Shown here piece by piece: positions 35,401-43,160 of a stretch of DNA of 64,000 nt. The translations under genes and the position numbers were made by a program. The notes under the pieces were generated by a model. The model was given only the letters and a program-made list of their open reading frames with translations. It had not been told where the DNA came from and ran no database searches. This DNA comes from Maribellus maritimus (GTDB lineage: Bacteria; Bacteroidota; Bacteroidia; Bacteroidales; Prolixibacteraceae), in assembly GCF_022267315.1 (NCBI RefSeq), contig NZ_JAIKLE010000011.1, positions 62,001-126,000 on the forward strand, written 5' to 3'. Numbering within the stretch: the stretch's first letter is position 1; each line of letters opens with the position of its first letter.

Positions 35401-35823
35401 TTTACTGTATATGATGGAACGTTCGCTCCGGGTGTAATGGGAGAGTATGATGAGAATGGGAAATTTATTCTGGAACAGGAAAACCTTGGTGGAGAGGGAA
35501 CAGTATTCCTTCCTTATGTAGTTAGTTATCCGTGGGATATCGGTGAAGCAAACCTTTTTGATGCAGATTACATAAAACTTCGGGAAATTTCGCTTAGTTA
35601 CAGGCTTCCCAATCGATATTCGGAAAGACTGGGTATGCAAGATGTGAACTTCTCCATTTACAGTCGTAATATTATGCTTTGGACAAAAGATGCAGACCTG
35701 GGGATTGATCCGGAAAGGGCTTTCCAGGCAGAAGGAAATGGAAAATTTAGTCAGGGAGTTGAAAGGTATAATGCCGATCCCTGGGTAGTTCCGGTAGGAT
35801 TTAAACTAAATTTCTCCTTCTAA
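32410..35823 (+). CDS. SusC-family TonB-dependent outer-membrane transporter (second)
   Basis: A 1137-residue outer-membrane receptor: signal peptide (..TFTQSVFAS), carboxypeptidase-regulatory-like domain (MTVTGTVTSAGDGLALPGLS, NNGTVTDIDGKYSIEV), TonB-box-like LDEVVVTALGIKREEKSLGF, plug signature VVDGVPMNNTAD and GPSAAALYGTRAGNGVVLI, and a barrel ending ..KLNFSF. It is homologous along its length to the SusC at 25675-28974, so the two operons probably arose by duplication of a susCD unit. Like the first, it has no STN domain. It forms a transporter with the SusD encoded 9 bases downstream. Confidence 0.95.
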   Translation: MKYKNSLYKTAKNFVFIVLLFTFTQSVFASSTETKLDDARQNMTVTGTVTSAGDGLALPGLSILQQGTNNGTVTDIDGKYSIEVPQNSTLVFSFIGFRTQEIDVQGRNTINVSMEENIESLDEVVVTALGIKREEKSLGFSVGRVAGEELTRVAQENVLNSMAGKVSGVTISSTGGTGSTVNMVIRGATSLSTDNQPLFVVDGVPMNNTADNVGGFGSDNRVDYGNAIADLDPESIESVSILKGPSAAALYGTRAGNGVVLITTKKAQANQELKVTVTSNTVFDIPSRFLNVQKQFSTGFFSFRPEDVGSNILPEITAGDATGSGPETDKGYWAVQWQSPVDANGVRVPVEVVSYPNNVKNFIDDFAITTTNGASIAGSSSNLNYRLGVTNMTHSGLVPNSDLNKNSVSLSANSQVRKNFNVSTDVNFTNSWAKNRPASNRGTNPMQWAYNHPLNTDIRDLRDYNTPDGVLRVSGNHENPYFLAYDVNNSFNRYRIYGNITATWDITSHFSLMGRYSLNKTDEVRETKIAPGYTNEPNNGAYGIVSANGLERNMDFLATYTNKWGDFDVSVSGGGNILYSRSSNISNSSKSGSGLNVPNVFTVQNISSGALNYTNYRNEREINSLYAMANLSWKEIAYLDLTARNDWSSTLPAENRSYFYPSASLSLMVDQIFDLGNKVNMFKIRGGWAQVGNDTNPYRLYPVYQDAGQWGEAVRLSKQGKQYTSNLLPEEATSFEIGTEIRLFSNRLRFDGTYYKVDNKNQILDVPLASSTGFSEVQINAGLLQSKGVEFLIGFTPVRTSDWNWDININFSKNETRILELSDGVEFVEFWDEARVKNIAYVKDGTHDGLIGNLYSRKVTRVEDETSPYYGYPILGSGLDAEWVAEEEYSKVGNYNPDFIMGMQTSLSYKNFSLSMTFDWRSGGQYVSQTYRYLSESVMTQTWLDELVHPGDLGGGASQELRDWVVANADQLLLADRLRPVGGPTPAYGGFPESFSGFTVYDGTFAPGVMGEYDENGKFILEQENLGGEGTVFLPYVVSYPWDIGEANLFDADYIKLREISLSYRLPNRYSERLGMQDVNFSIYSRNIMLWTKDADLGIDPERAFQAEGNGKFSQGVERYNADPWVVPVGFKLNFSF

Positions 35824-35832
35824 TTTTAAATT

Positions 35833-37494
35833 ATGAATGTCATGAATAAAATAAAAAATAGCTTTATTATCGGTTTAACTATCGTTTTTACTTTAGTTGT
35901 TTCATGTAAAGATTTGGATGACTTAAATATTAATCCAAACGGAGTAGACCCTGAAAATGCTGACCTTAATTTGTTATTGCCAACGATTATTACCGGCATA
36001 GGGCAAACTGTAGTCAATTTGGGTTTTGGAGACATTGCCGGAGTCATGCAACATACACAGTACGATGGATGGTCGAGCGGACACAATGATTATGACTGGG
36101 ATAACCAGGATAAAAGCTGGTCAGGATATTATTCCATTTTGCGAAACGTTGACGAATTTTACCAAAAGGCCGTGGAAGGAGGATATGAATTTCATCAGGG
36201 AGTAGCGCTGATAATAAAAGCCTACACATTCGGTCTCATCGCTGATCTTTGGGGGGACGCACCTTATGCGGAGGCGCTTAAAGCAGAAGAAGGATCAGAA
36301 TATTTTAATCCTGTTTTTGATGATCAAAAAACAATTTATGAAGGAATTCTCGCTGATTTGGAAGTGGCCAATACCCTATTGTCTGGCGCCAGCAGCTCTT
36401 ATGAAAATATAAATGATACGCAAGACGTACTTTATGCAGGAGACGCAACAAAATGGAGAAAATTTGCAAATTCTCTTGCATTGAGGTATTATATGAGATT
36501 ATCGGCAAAAGAACCTTCTCTTGCTGAACAAGGCATAAGTAAAATTACTTCTGCACCAGACACTTACCCAGTGATTACATCTGCAAATGACGACGCAAAT
36601 GTTGGTTATGTTGGTAATTCTTCTTCTGATTCATGGCCAAGTACTATGGAATTTGAAGAAGATCCAAGTGGAACATACATGCGTAACAAATTATGCGCAA
36701 CGTTGGTTGATGCTCTTCAGGAGTTAAACGACCCCCGTTTGGGAGTTTGGGCGAACAAAATAGAAATTCCGTTGGTTTTAGTTAGTGGCGAAAAAGTCGA
36801 CAGGATTGTGGATGGCAAGCGCGAAATTTCACAGGATATCGTTGACGACTATGAAGCAGCCTGGGGCGTTGGAATCGATTACGATGAAGATTTTGTAGGG
36901 ATTCCTCCGTCTGTTTTTGCAGCTTCTCAATATAATTTAAATCCAAATCTCGATCAGGGAGTATATAACCCCCACTGTTCTCAATTGAATGATATCTACA
37001 AAGAAAGTGACGGGCCGCTTTTACTTATGCGATTGATGTCGGCAGCCGAGGTACATTTTATTCTTGCTGAAGCTGCATCCTACGGATGGGTGTCCGGTAC
37101 GGCAGAAGAACATTACATGGGGGGAATTCAGCAATCATTTAACGCATGGGGAGTTGGAGACCAGTTTAGTGCATATATTGATGGCGCTCCTTATGACGGA
37201 TTGGAGAGTATTATTAAACAAAAATGGATTGCCAGCTGGACAGCTGCGGCAGAATCGTGGTTCGATTATAGGAGAACCGGACTACCCGAGCTGCAAACAG
37301 GTGAATCGGCCAAGCGGCAAGCTTTACCTTTGCGTTTTTATTATCACTATGATGATGAAATTTCAAAAAACACTGAAAATGCGGAAACTGCGATTGCAAA
37401 ACTGGAACCCACCCAATATAAGGGTACTGATGTGAGCAACAACAGTGCATGGTCAAAATTCTGGTTATTGCAGGGAACAAATAAACCCTATTAA
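35833..37494 (+). CDS. SusD/RagB-family glycan-binding lipoprotein (second)
   Basis: A 553-residue lipoprotein (V-V-S-C25) of the SusD-like_2 group: DLDDLNINPNGVDPENADLN, IAGVMQHTQYDGWSSG, L-I-A-D-L-W-G-D-A-P-Y, W-R-K-F-A-N-S-L-A-L-R-Y-Y and the C-terminal W-F-D-Y-R-R-T-G-L-P. It matches the first SusD motif for motif, with many substitutions between them. It serves as the surface lid and binding subunit of the SusC encoded directly upstream. The ATG at codon 4 is an alternative start. Confidence 0.92.
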   Translation: MNVMNKIKNSFIIGLTIVFTLVVSCKDLDDLNINPNGVDPENADLNLLLPTIITGIGQTVVNLGFGDIAGVMQHTQYDGWSSGHNDYDWDNQDKSWSGYYSILRNVDEFYQKAVEGGYEFHQGVALIIKAYTFGLIADLWGDAPYAEALKAEEGSEYFNPVFDDQKTIYEGILADLEVANTLLSGASSSYENINDTQDVLYAGDATKWRKFANSLALRYYMRLSAKEPSLAEQGISKITSAPDTYPVITSANDDANVGYVGNSSSDSWPSTMEFEEDPSGTYMRNKLCATLVDALQELNDPRLGVWANKIEIPLVLVSGEKVDRIVDGKREISQDIVDDYEAAWGVGIDYDEDFVGIPPSVFAASQYNLNPNLDQGVYNPHCSQLNDIYKESDGPLLLMRLMSAAEVHFILAEAASYGWVSGTAEEHYMGGIQQSFNAWGVGDQFSAYIDGAPYDGLESIIKQKWIASWTAAAESWFDYRRTGLPELQTGESAKRQALPLRFYYHYDDEISKNTENAETAIAKLEPTQYKGTDVSNNSAWSKFWLLQGTNKPY

Positions 37495-37515
37495 AGCATA
37501 TTTATCCCATTTTTT

Positions 37516-37552
37516 TAATAAGCAGGCAATTTATGCAGTTGCCTGCTTATTA
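37516..37552 (+). terminator. Intercistronic 14-bp stem-loop after the second susD
   Basis: The arm taataagcaggcaa (37516-37529) pairs perfectly with 37539-37552 across a nine-base loop, 22 bases after the susD stop. There is no good T-run on the plus strand, so partial termination or protection of the susCD message is more likely than full termination. A similar stem-loop follows the first susD. Confidence 0.5.
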
Positions 37553-37580
37553 TTGTATCAAATTCAAATAAAATATTTAA

Positions 37581-38945
37581 ATGAAAAAACTGATAATAAT
37601 TTTTCTTACTACACTTTGTACAGCGGGCTTTGTATTTGCAGGAGAAAATGATCCGGTAACACCCGAGAATGCACTTCAATCGTATTTAAATAACGGAGAT
37701 AAATCTTTTGCTTGGGAAGTTGAAGAAAAAATGGAAGCAGATGGCGTTACGCTTTACAGAATCATATTCACGTCTCAAAAATGGCGCGAATTGATTTGGA
37801 AACATGAACTTACTGTTATGGTGCCTGATGATTTAAAATACCAGGATGCTCTCCTGTTTATTACAGGAGGAAGTATTAAAAACGGCGAGCCCAACATTCA
37901 CGAATGGGATAAGGACGAAATCATTTTATTTAGTCAAATTGCAAAAACCAATAAAGCCATAACAGCAATTGTATGGCAAATTCCCAATCAACCAATTTTT
38001 GACGGAAAAACAGAAGACGAAATTATTTCATACACTTTCCACAATTTTCAAAGCGACAATGACTATACCTGGCCCCTTTTATTTCCAATGACAAAAAGTG
38101 CAATCCGCGCAATGGATGCTATCCAGAAATTTGCAAGCTCCGATTTACAAACCAAAGTCAATGAGTTTGTTGTTTCGGGTGCCTCAAAACGAGGATGGAC
38201 AACCTGGCTAACAGGGGCAAGTGATAAACGCGTAAAGGCGATTGGCCCGATGGTTATCGACATGTTAAATATGCCCGTAAATATTCCTTATCACAAAACT
38301 GCGTGGGGCGAATACAGTATCCAGATTGAAGACTATGTAAAATTAGGTGTTGCGCAGCAGGTAGGCTCTGAAGAGGGAAATGCCCTGGTAAAAATGATTG
38401 ATCCCTATTCGTACCGAAAAGCACTTACAATGCCTAAAATGATTTTTAACGGCAGCAACGACGAATACTGGCCTGTTGACGCAATCAAAAACTACATCGA
38501 CAGTATACCGGGCGATAATCATCTTTGTTATGTACCTAATGCCGGTCACGGACTTGGAGATAAAACAAAAGCGATAAACACCCTCAGTGCATTTTTTGGC
38601 GAAGCCATTACAGGAAATGGTCATCCAAAATGTGATTATACTGTTAATGAAGAAAATGGAACGGTTAAACTGAAGATAAAAGCTAATGAAAAAATTCTGA
38701 AAGATGCTGTGTTGTGGAGTGCCGAATCTGATGATCGTGATATTCGCGATGAAACATGGAAAGAAAAAAGCCTTGGGGAAAAAGGGAAAAAGGAATTTAC
38801 GGTAACTGTAAAATATCCTGAATCAGGGTTCAAAGCATTTTATGTTGATCTTGTTTATCAACCTCCTTTTGGAAACGATTATACACAAAGTACCCGCATA
38901 TTCTTGATGAATGATAAAGAAATACTCCTGGGCCGCGGAGAGTAA
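37581..38945 (+). CDS. PhoPQ-activated protein (PqaA)-type secreted alpha/beta hydrolase
   Basis: A 454-residue exported protein (signal ..CTAGFVFA) of the PqaA/PhoPQ-activated pathogenicity-related family. The alpha/beta-hydrolase triad is visible: nucleophile S202 in V-S-G-A-S-K-R-G-W, acid D294 in N-G-S-N-D-E-Y-W-P-V-D, and H323 in N-A-G-H-G-L-G. A beta-rich C-terminal segment (residues about 345-450) follows. The substrate is not known for the family; within a glycan locus an esterase or de-acylase role is plausible. The gene follows susD after the stem-loop and runs into the ceramidase-like gene with a 10-base gap. Confidence 0.8.
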   Translation: MKKLIIIFLTTLCTAGFVFAGENDPVTPENALQSYLNNGDKSFAWEVEEKMEADGVTLYRIIFTSQKWRELIWKHELTVMVPDDLKYQDALLFITGGSIKNGEPNIHEWDKDEIILFSQIAKTNKAITAIVWQIPNQPIFDGKTEDEIISYTFHNFQSDNDYTWPLLFPMTKSAIRAMDAIQKFASSDLQTKVNEFVVSGASKRGWTTWLTGASDKRVKAIGPMVIDMLNMPVNIPYHKTAWGEYSIQIEDYVKLGVAQQVGSEEGNALVKMIDPYSYRKALTMPKMIFNGSNDEYWPVDAIKNYIDSIPGDNHLCYVPNAGHGLGDKTKAINTLSAFFGEAITGNGHPKCDYTVNEENGTVKLKIKANEKILKDAVLWSAESDDRDIRDETWKEKSLGEKGKKEFTVTVKYPESGFKAFYVDLVYQPPFGNDYTQSTRIFLMNDKEILLGRGE

Positions 38946-38955
38946 AATCACTAAA

Positions 38956-40233
38956 ATGAAAAAAAGTATAATAATTGTCTTTGTATTGTTCTTTGCAGCA
39001 ATACAAGGACAAACACAATCGTTTAAAGCCGGTGCTGCAATGCGTGATATAACCCCGGAAAATCTTATCCCAATTTCCGGAGGAATGGGAACTCCGGTTA
39101 TGCCTGATGATTTCCGGGGAAAACTTACTGTCCGTGCACTGGTTCTGGAAGAAGGTGATACAAAAGTTGCTATTGTTGGAATAGACAATATTGGCTGGCC
39201 CGCATATTTGGGAGATCGTTCCCGAAAATTGATAAAAAACATTGCGCCCGAAAATATAATGATTGGTGTTACTCACACCCATAGCGCTCCGGATGCTTAT
39301 GGATTTCCAGATGAAAACGGGAATACAGGTGCTGATTTAGATTATCTGAACTGGTGTGTTGTACAAATTGCCGATGCTGTAAATGATGCGGCAAAGAACC
39401 TCCAACCAGCAGAATTAAAAACAGCCGTTGCCAAAGCAGAGGGAAAAATTGCCTACAACTATTATGCTCCACGCCTGTACGATCCGCGAATGGGTGTAAT
39501 ACAGGCCGTTGCAACAACAGGAAAAAACAAAGGAAAAACAATTGCTACGTTGGTGAATTATGCTACTCACCCGGAAATTCTGGGAACAAAAAGTAAACTA
39601 ATTAGTCCTGATTTGTGTGGCCCGTTATACGACCGCATTGAATCAAAAACAGGTGGCGTTGCCATTTATATAAACAGCGCCCAGGGAGGAATGGTTACTG
39701 CTGATAATCGAAGAGAAAACGGAGAAGAAGCAAACGACTGGCAGGAATGTATGCGGATTGGAAACCTGATGGCAGATGAAGCTTTACGTATTATTCAAAC
39801 CGCTCCTGTTCAAAAAAAACCACAACTTTACTGTATTTCCAAAATAATTGAATTGCCAGTTGACAATGAAGCAATGCAATTTGTATTTCAACACTCACCC
39901 GTTGCACAACTGGGCAAAAAAAGGGTTGACGATTTTAGTAAAGTTTCAACACAAATAAATCTGGTAAATATCGGAACAGCACAGGTTTTAACTATTCCCG
40001 GAGAAGCATTGCCCAATATTGGCTTTTATTTGAAGCGATATATGAAAACAGAGCAACCTTTTCTCTTTGGTCTAACGAACGATGCTTTTGGGTATATACT
40101 TACTAAAGAAGATTTTAATAGTTTTGAAAGATACAACTATGTTTCAAGGACATCGTTGGGCGAAATGACAGCTGAAATATTGGAAAATGAGGCTTTAAAA
40201 CTCATCAACGAAAATCCGGCTGCCGGAAATTGA
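38956..40233 (+). CDS. Neutral/alkaline ceramidase-like secreted hydrolase
   Basis: A 425-residue protein started at the ATG at 38956, which gives the signal peptide MKKSIIIVFVLFFAAIQGQT. The frame is open 15 codons further but would overlap the preceding gene. Motifs of the neutral ceramidase N-terminal family are present: A-G-A-A-M-R-D-I-T-P, G-V-T-H-T-H-S-A-P (zinc ligands), N-Y-A-T-H-P-E, and N-S-A-Q-G-G. The last stands where the classical enzyme has a G-D-V-S-P nucleophile segment. It lacks the C-terminal Ig-like domain of full ceramidases. Short homologues are frequent in Bacteroidota and Planctomycetes sugar loci, where they may be amidases of other substrates; true ceramidase activity is not shown. 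It is the last gene of the plus-strand operon. Confidence 0.75.
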   Translation: MKKSIIIVFVLFFAAIQGQTQSFKAGAAMRDITPENLIPISGGMGTPVMPDDFRGKLTVRALVLEEGDTKVAIVGIDNIGWPAYLGDRSRKLIKNIAPENIMIGVTHTHSAPDAYGFPDENGNTGADLDYLNWCVVQIADAVNDAAKNLQPAELKTAVAKAEGKIAYNYYAPRLYDPRMGVIQAVATTGKNKGKTIATLVNYATHPEILGTKSKLISPDLCGPLYDRIESKTGGVAIYINSAQGGMVTADNRRENGEEANDWQECMRIGNLMADEALRIIQTAPVQKKPQLYCISKIIELPVDNEAMQFVFQHSPVAQLGKKRVDDFSKVSTQINLVNIGTAQVLTIPGEALPNIGFYLKRYMKTEQPFLFGLTNDAFGYILTKEDFNSFERYNYVSRTSLGEMTAEILENEALKLINENPAAGN

Positions 40234-40246
40234 TAATAAATTTTCG

Positions 40247-40981
40247 CTACCCTACTTGTACATTTCCCTGGCTGTGTAAAACCTCCAAAACCGAATTTTT
40301 GTAGCTTCTTCCTATCGGAAGTTCTTTTCCGGGTAATTCTATACTGCTTGATGTAAAAGCTTCTATTTTTTGCACCGATACGATATATGATTTATGAATA
40401 CGTATAAATCCCGAATCCGGTAATTTTTCTTCCATATTTGTCATACTCGTTTTTGTAATTATCTTCTTACTATCGGTATAAATCTGGACGTATTCACTCA
40501 ACCCTTCAACATACATTATTTCATTTAAATGAATTTTAATTACTTTTTTATTTTCCTTCACATAAATAAAGGCTTCTTCATTTTGAACGTTTGCATTCAC
40601 CGGCTGCTCTGCGATCAAATCTTCCTGTGAAACCTGGTAATACTTATTAACCGATTTTAAAAATCGCTCAAAAGTTATTGGCTTTAGAAGATAGTCAACC
40701 ACATCCAACTCAAAACCATCAAGCGCGTACTCGCGATATGCAGTAGTTATTATTACTTTAGGCGGGTGTTTTAATGTTTTTAAAAATTCGATACCAGTAA
40801 TTTGTGGCATTTGAATATCCATAAACATTAAATCAACGGAGTACTTTTGCAACGCATTAAGTGCTTTCATTGCGTCGCTGCATTCTTCAACTATTTCAAA
40901 ATTTTCCAACTTCTCAATGTGGCTTCGCATCAAATCACGCGCGAGGGGCTCATCATCAATTACGAGACATTTTGTTTTCAT
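40247..40981 (-). CDS. LytTR-family response regulator
   Basis: A 244-residue cytoplasmic regulator. The receiver domain (1-120) has D9-D10-E, the phospho-acceptor D55 in F-M-D-I-Q-M-P, T79/T80 and K100 in L-L-K-P. The LytTR DNA-binding domain (140-240) has the usual Y-V-E-G-L-S-E-Y, F-I-R-I-H-K-S-Y-I-V and L-P-I-G-R-S-Y. It is encoded downstream of three LytS-type kinases on the same strand and is presumably phosphorylated by one or both intact ones. Its targets are unknown; the neighbouring glycan operons are candidates, as they lack their own regulator. Confidence 0.93.
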   Translation of the reverse strand: MKTKCLVIDDEPLARDLMRSHIEKLENFEIVEECSDAMKALNALQKYSVDLMFMDIQMPQITGIEFLKTLKHPPKVIITTAYREYALDGFELDVVDYLLKPITFERFLKSVNKYYQVSQEDLIAEQPVNANVQNEEAFIYVKENKKVIKIHLNEIMYVEGLSEYVQIYTDSKKIITKTSMTNMEEKLPDSGFIRIHKSYIVSVQKIEAFTSSSIELPGKELPIGRSYKNSVLEVLHSQGNVQVG

Positions 40982-41054
40982 GGCAAAAATGGGTTAGCTT
41001 TTGTTATCTGTAGCTATTAAGTTAGTAATATTTAAAATCAAATCATTACATCTT

Positions 41055-42092
41055 TTAATGAAACAATTCAATACTAAACTCTCTAAAATTATCATCAATG
41101 TTTTCAATTATTCTGAATTTCCCGGGAAAACTATAATTCAATCGTTTTCTCGTAATTTCAGCATTTTTGTTTCCTGTTAATCCAAACTGTTTCTCGCTCC
41201 AAAACGAGAAAGAAAAAAGTAAGTATTTCTTTTCTCCTTTTATAAGGACGGTACTTTCGAACGATTCGTTACACGAATAACCTAATTTTATCGCATCATT
41301 TAAAAACGGCAACAACAAAAAAGGCGGCACCAGATACGACTTGAGGTGGCCACTAACAAAAAAATTACTGATCAATCTATCTCCCAATCCCAATTTATGA
41401 ATTTCAAGAAATTCCTCAATAATCTTGATTTCCAGTTGTAAAGGAATTAATTCATCGTCGCCTTCGTATAAAAAACGATTCAGAAAATTGGAGATTTTGA
41501 TAATCATATTTGGTGTATGTGCTTCCTTAGCCTGCGATATCTCTTCAAGCTCCTCCATTAACGACAGGATAAGTATGGGTTGCAGTTGATAACGATAAAT
41601 TTCAAGCTCCGTTTCCATATTCGACTGCATCAGGTCTTCCTGTTTGGTTTTTGAAGTATACCAAGACCTCCCCGCTTTTATTGCCAAAAAAACAAGAATA
41701 ATATAATGATTTCCGATACCGCTGATAATGATATTTTTTATATTCAGGTAGTTGGGAGCAAATACTTTAGAAGAATCAAAAGGCTTAAAAATTAACTCAT
41801 TGCTGATTACCAGCTCAATAATTGAAAACACAATAAGAAAGACAAAAAGGGCAAAAACAAACAAAAAATAACTACCTCTGAAAAAAGTTTGCGGTATAAG
41901 CAAATAAGCAATTAAATAGGTATGAACCATAAAAACGGGAAGTGTAACAATGTAATACATAAACCAGATAAAATACTCATCTACACCGAATCCAAGACTC
42001 TGAATCAGAGTAAATGAAACAACCCACGAAAGCCAAAAAATGGCGTGCAGCATTATTTCCGATCTAGCGATATTTTTTCCGGCTAACTTCAA
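41055..42092 (-). CDS. Degenerate LytS-type membrane sensor (phospho-acceptor His missing)
   Basis: A 345-residue protein with four N-terminal membrane helices (residues about 10-145) and a His_kinase-like segment. Where its neighbours read Q-x-x-P-H-F-L-F-N, it has Q-L-Q-P-I173-L-I-L-S, so the histidine is replaced by Ile. The C-terminal ATPase part is also eroded: F-L-N-D-A-I-K-L-G stands where N-S-F-K-H-G is expected, and the glycine-rich lid is gone. It overlaps the upstream kinase by 29 bases. It cannot autophosphorylate in the usual way. A regulatory partner in a heterodimer or a pseudo-kinase is the likely role. The frame is intact, which argues for selection. Confidence 0.8.
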   Translation of the reverse strand: MKLAGKNIARSEIMLHAIFWLSWVVSFTLIQSLGFGVDEYFIWFMYYIVTLPVFMVHTYLIAYLLIPQTFFRGSYFLFVFALFVFLIVFSIIELVISNELIFKPFDSSKVFAPNYLNIKNIIISGIGNHYIILVFLAIKAGRSWYTSKTKQEDLMQSNMETELEIYRYQLQPILILSLMEELEEISQAKEAHTPNMIIKISNFLNRFLYEGDDELIPLQLEIKIIEEFLEIHKLGLGDRLISNFFVSGHLKSYLVPPFLLLPFLNDAIKLGYSCNESFESTVLIKGEKKYLLFSFSFWSEKQFGLTGNKNAEITRKRLNYSFPGKFRIIENIDDNFREFSIELFH

Positions 42093-43158
42093 CTTCTTTT
42101 TCTTTTAAAAATAAATCAACTTTAAAAGAATCATTTTTGCTTACGATATCAAGTTCATAACCTTGTTTTGAATAAATTAAATCGAGGCGCTTTTTAAGAT
42201 TCGTATATCCCCTACCCTCCATCTCATCGTTTTCTTGCTTTAAATGGACTTTAGGCCTGCTGTTTTCTACTGTCAGGAAAATTTTTCCAGGTTCAACTGT
42301 AATTTTAATTTTAATCCACGGAGTTCCCGCATCCAAACTACTTCCGTGCTTAAAACTGTTTTCTACAAGAAAAAACAAAATCATTGGGGGTATCTTAAAA
42401 TATTTTACTTCTCCTTCTTGCTTAAAATCGATTTTCAAACGTTTTCCGTAACGCAATTCCTCAAGTTGAATATAATTTTTAACCAGTACAATTTCATCCT
42501 CTAATTCAACAAACTCTTTTTGGCTTTCATCAATTATATAAATCAATACCGTTTTAAACCGGGCAATAACATCGAGTGTTTTTGCCGGATTAAGCAATGA
42601 CAGCGCATAAAGGTTATTAATTGTATTAAACAGAAAATGAGGATCAAATTGCGACTGAAGAAGTTTTCCCTGGGCCTCCTTATTTTGCTTCTCAAGCTTT
42701 TTATGGAGACTCTCGGTGTATAAATAGTCCTTTACATATTTTCCAATACAAAACAATGCCACAATAAATGTCATGTCTTTTGTATTCACAATGATAAATC
42801 GAAAATTTACAATCCCCTCTCTTTCAATATTCTCAGGAGAAATTGAAGAATAAAATATATTGTTTGACACCACCAGTTTCAACGCTGAAAGCGCAACTCC
42901 AACCAGAATAAATAAAAGTATAAACCACCAAATGTTTCCTTTTAAAAGGTACTCGGGAATCAATAAAAAAATGGTAATGTATGCATAACTAAAAAAGAAA
43001 AAAGCGTTTATAAGCGTTACCCAAAATGAATGCAATAAATTGTCGGTTTTGTTCTGAACATGCAAAATGATGGTAAAAACAAAAACAGTAACAAGGAAAA
43101 AGATAACATGTCTTACCGCCCGATACTTAAAACTATTTTCAAAAAACAGCTTATTCAT
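42064..43158 (-). CDS. LytS-type membrane histidine kinase
   Basis: A 364-residue protein with four membrane helices (about 15-145), a short coiled coil (150-170), the His_kinase motif F-D-P-H174-F-L-F-N-T-I-N-N-L, and an ATPase domain with V-E-N-S-F-K-H-G and a lid resembling G-x-G-x-x-N (E-G-R-G-Y-T-N-L). These are the working residues of a LytTR-system sensor kinase. There is no extracellular sensor domain beyond the membrane loops, so the signal is probably sensed in or at the membrane. It begins 2 bases after the stop of the first kinase. Confidence 0.9.
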   Translation of the reverse strand: MNKLFFENSFKYRAVRHVIFFLVTVFVFTIILHVQNKTDNLLHSFWVTLINAFFFFSYAYITIFLLIPEYLLKGNIWWFILLFILVGVALSALKLVVSNNIFYSSISPENIEREGIVNFRFIIVNTKDMTFIVALFCIGKYVKDYLYTESLHKKLEKQNKEAQGKLLQSQFDPHFLFNTINNLYALSLLNPAKTLDVIARFKTVLIYIIDESQKEFVELEDEIVLVKNYIQLEELRYGKRLKIDFKQEGEVKYFKIPPMILFFLVENSFKHGSSLDAGTPWIKIKITVEPGKIFLTVENSRPKVHLKQENDEMEGRGYTNLKKRLDLIYSKQGYELDIVSKNDSFKVDLFLKEKEVEVSRKKYR

Positions 43159-43160
43159 TT

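Noticed and set aside
37064-37435. 123-codon plus-strand frame
   Set aside because: Out-of-frame shadow inside the second susD gene.
38823-39282. Minus-strand frames of 139 and 150 codons
   Set aside because: Antisense to the end of the PqaA-type gene and the start of the ceramidase-like gene; no recognisable protein features.
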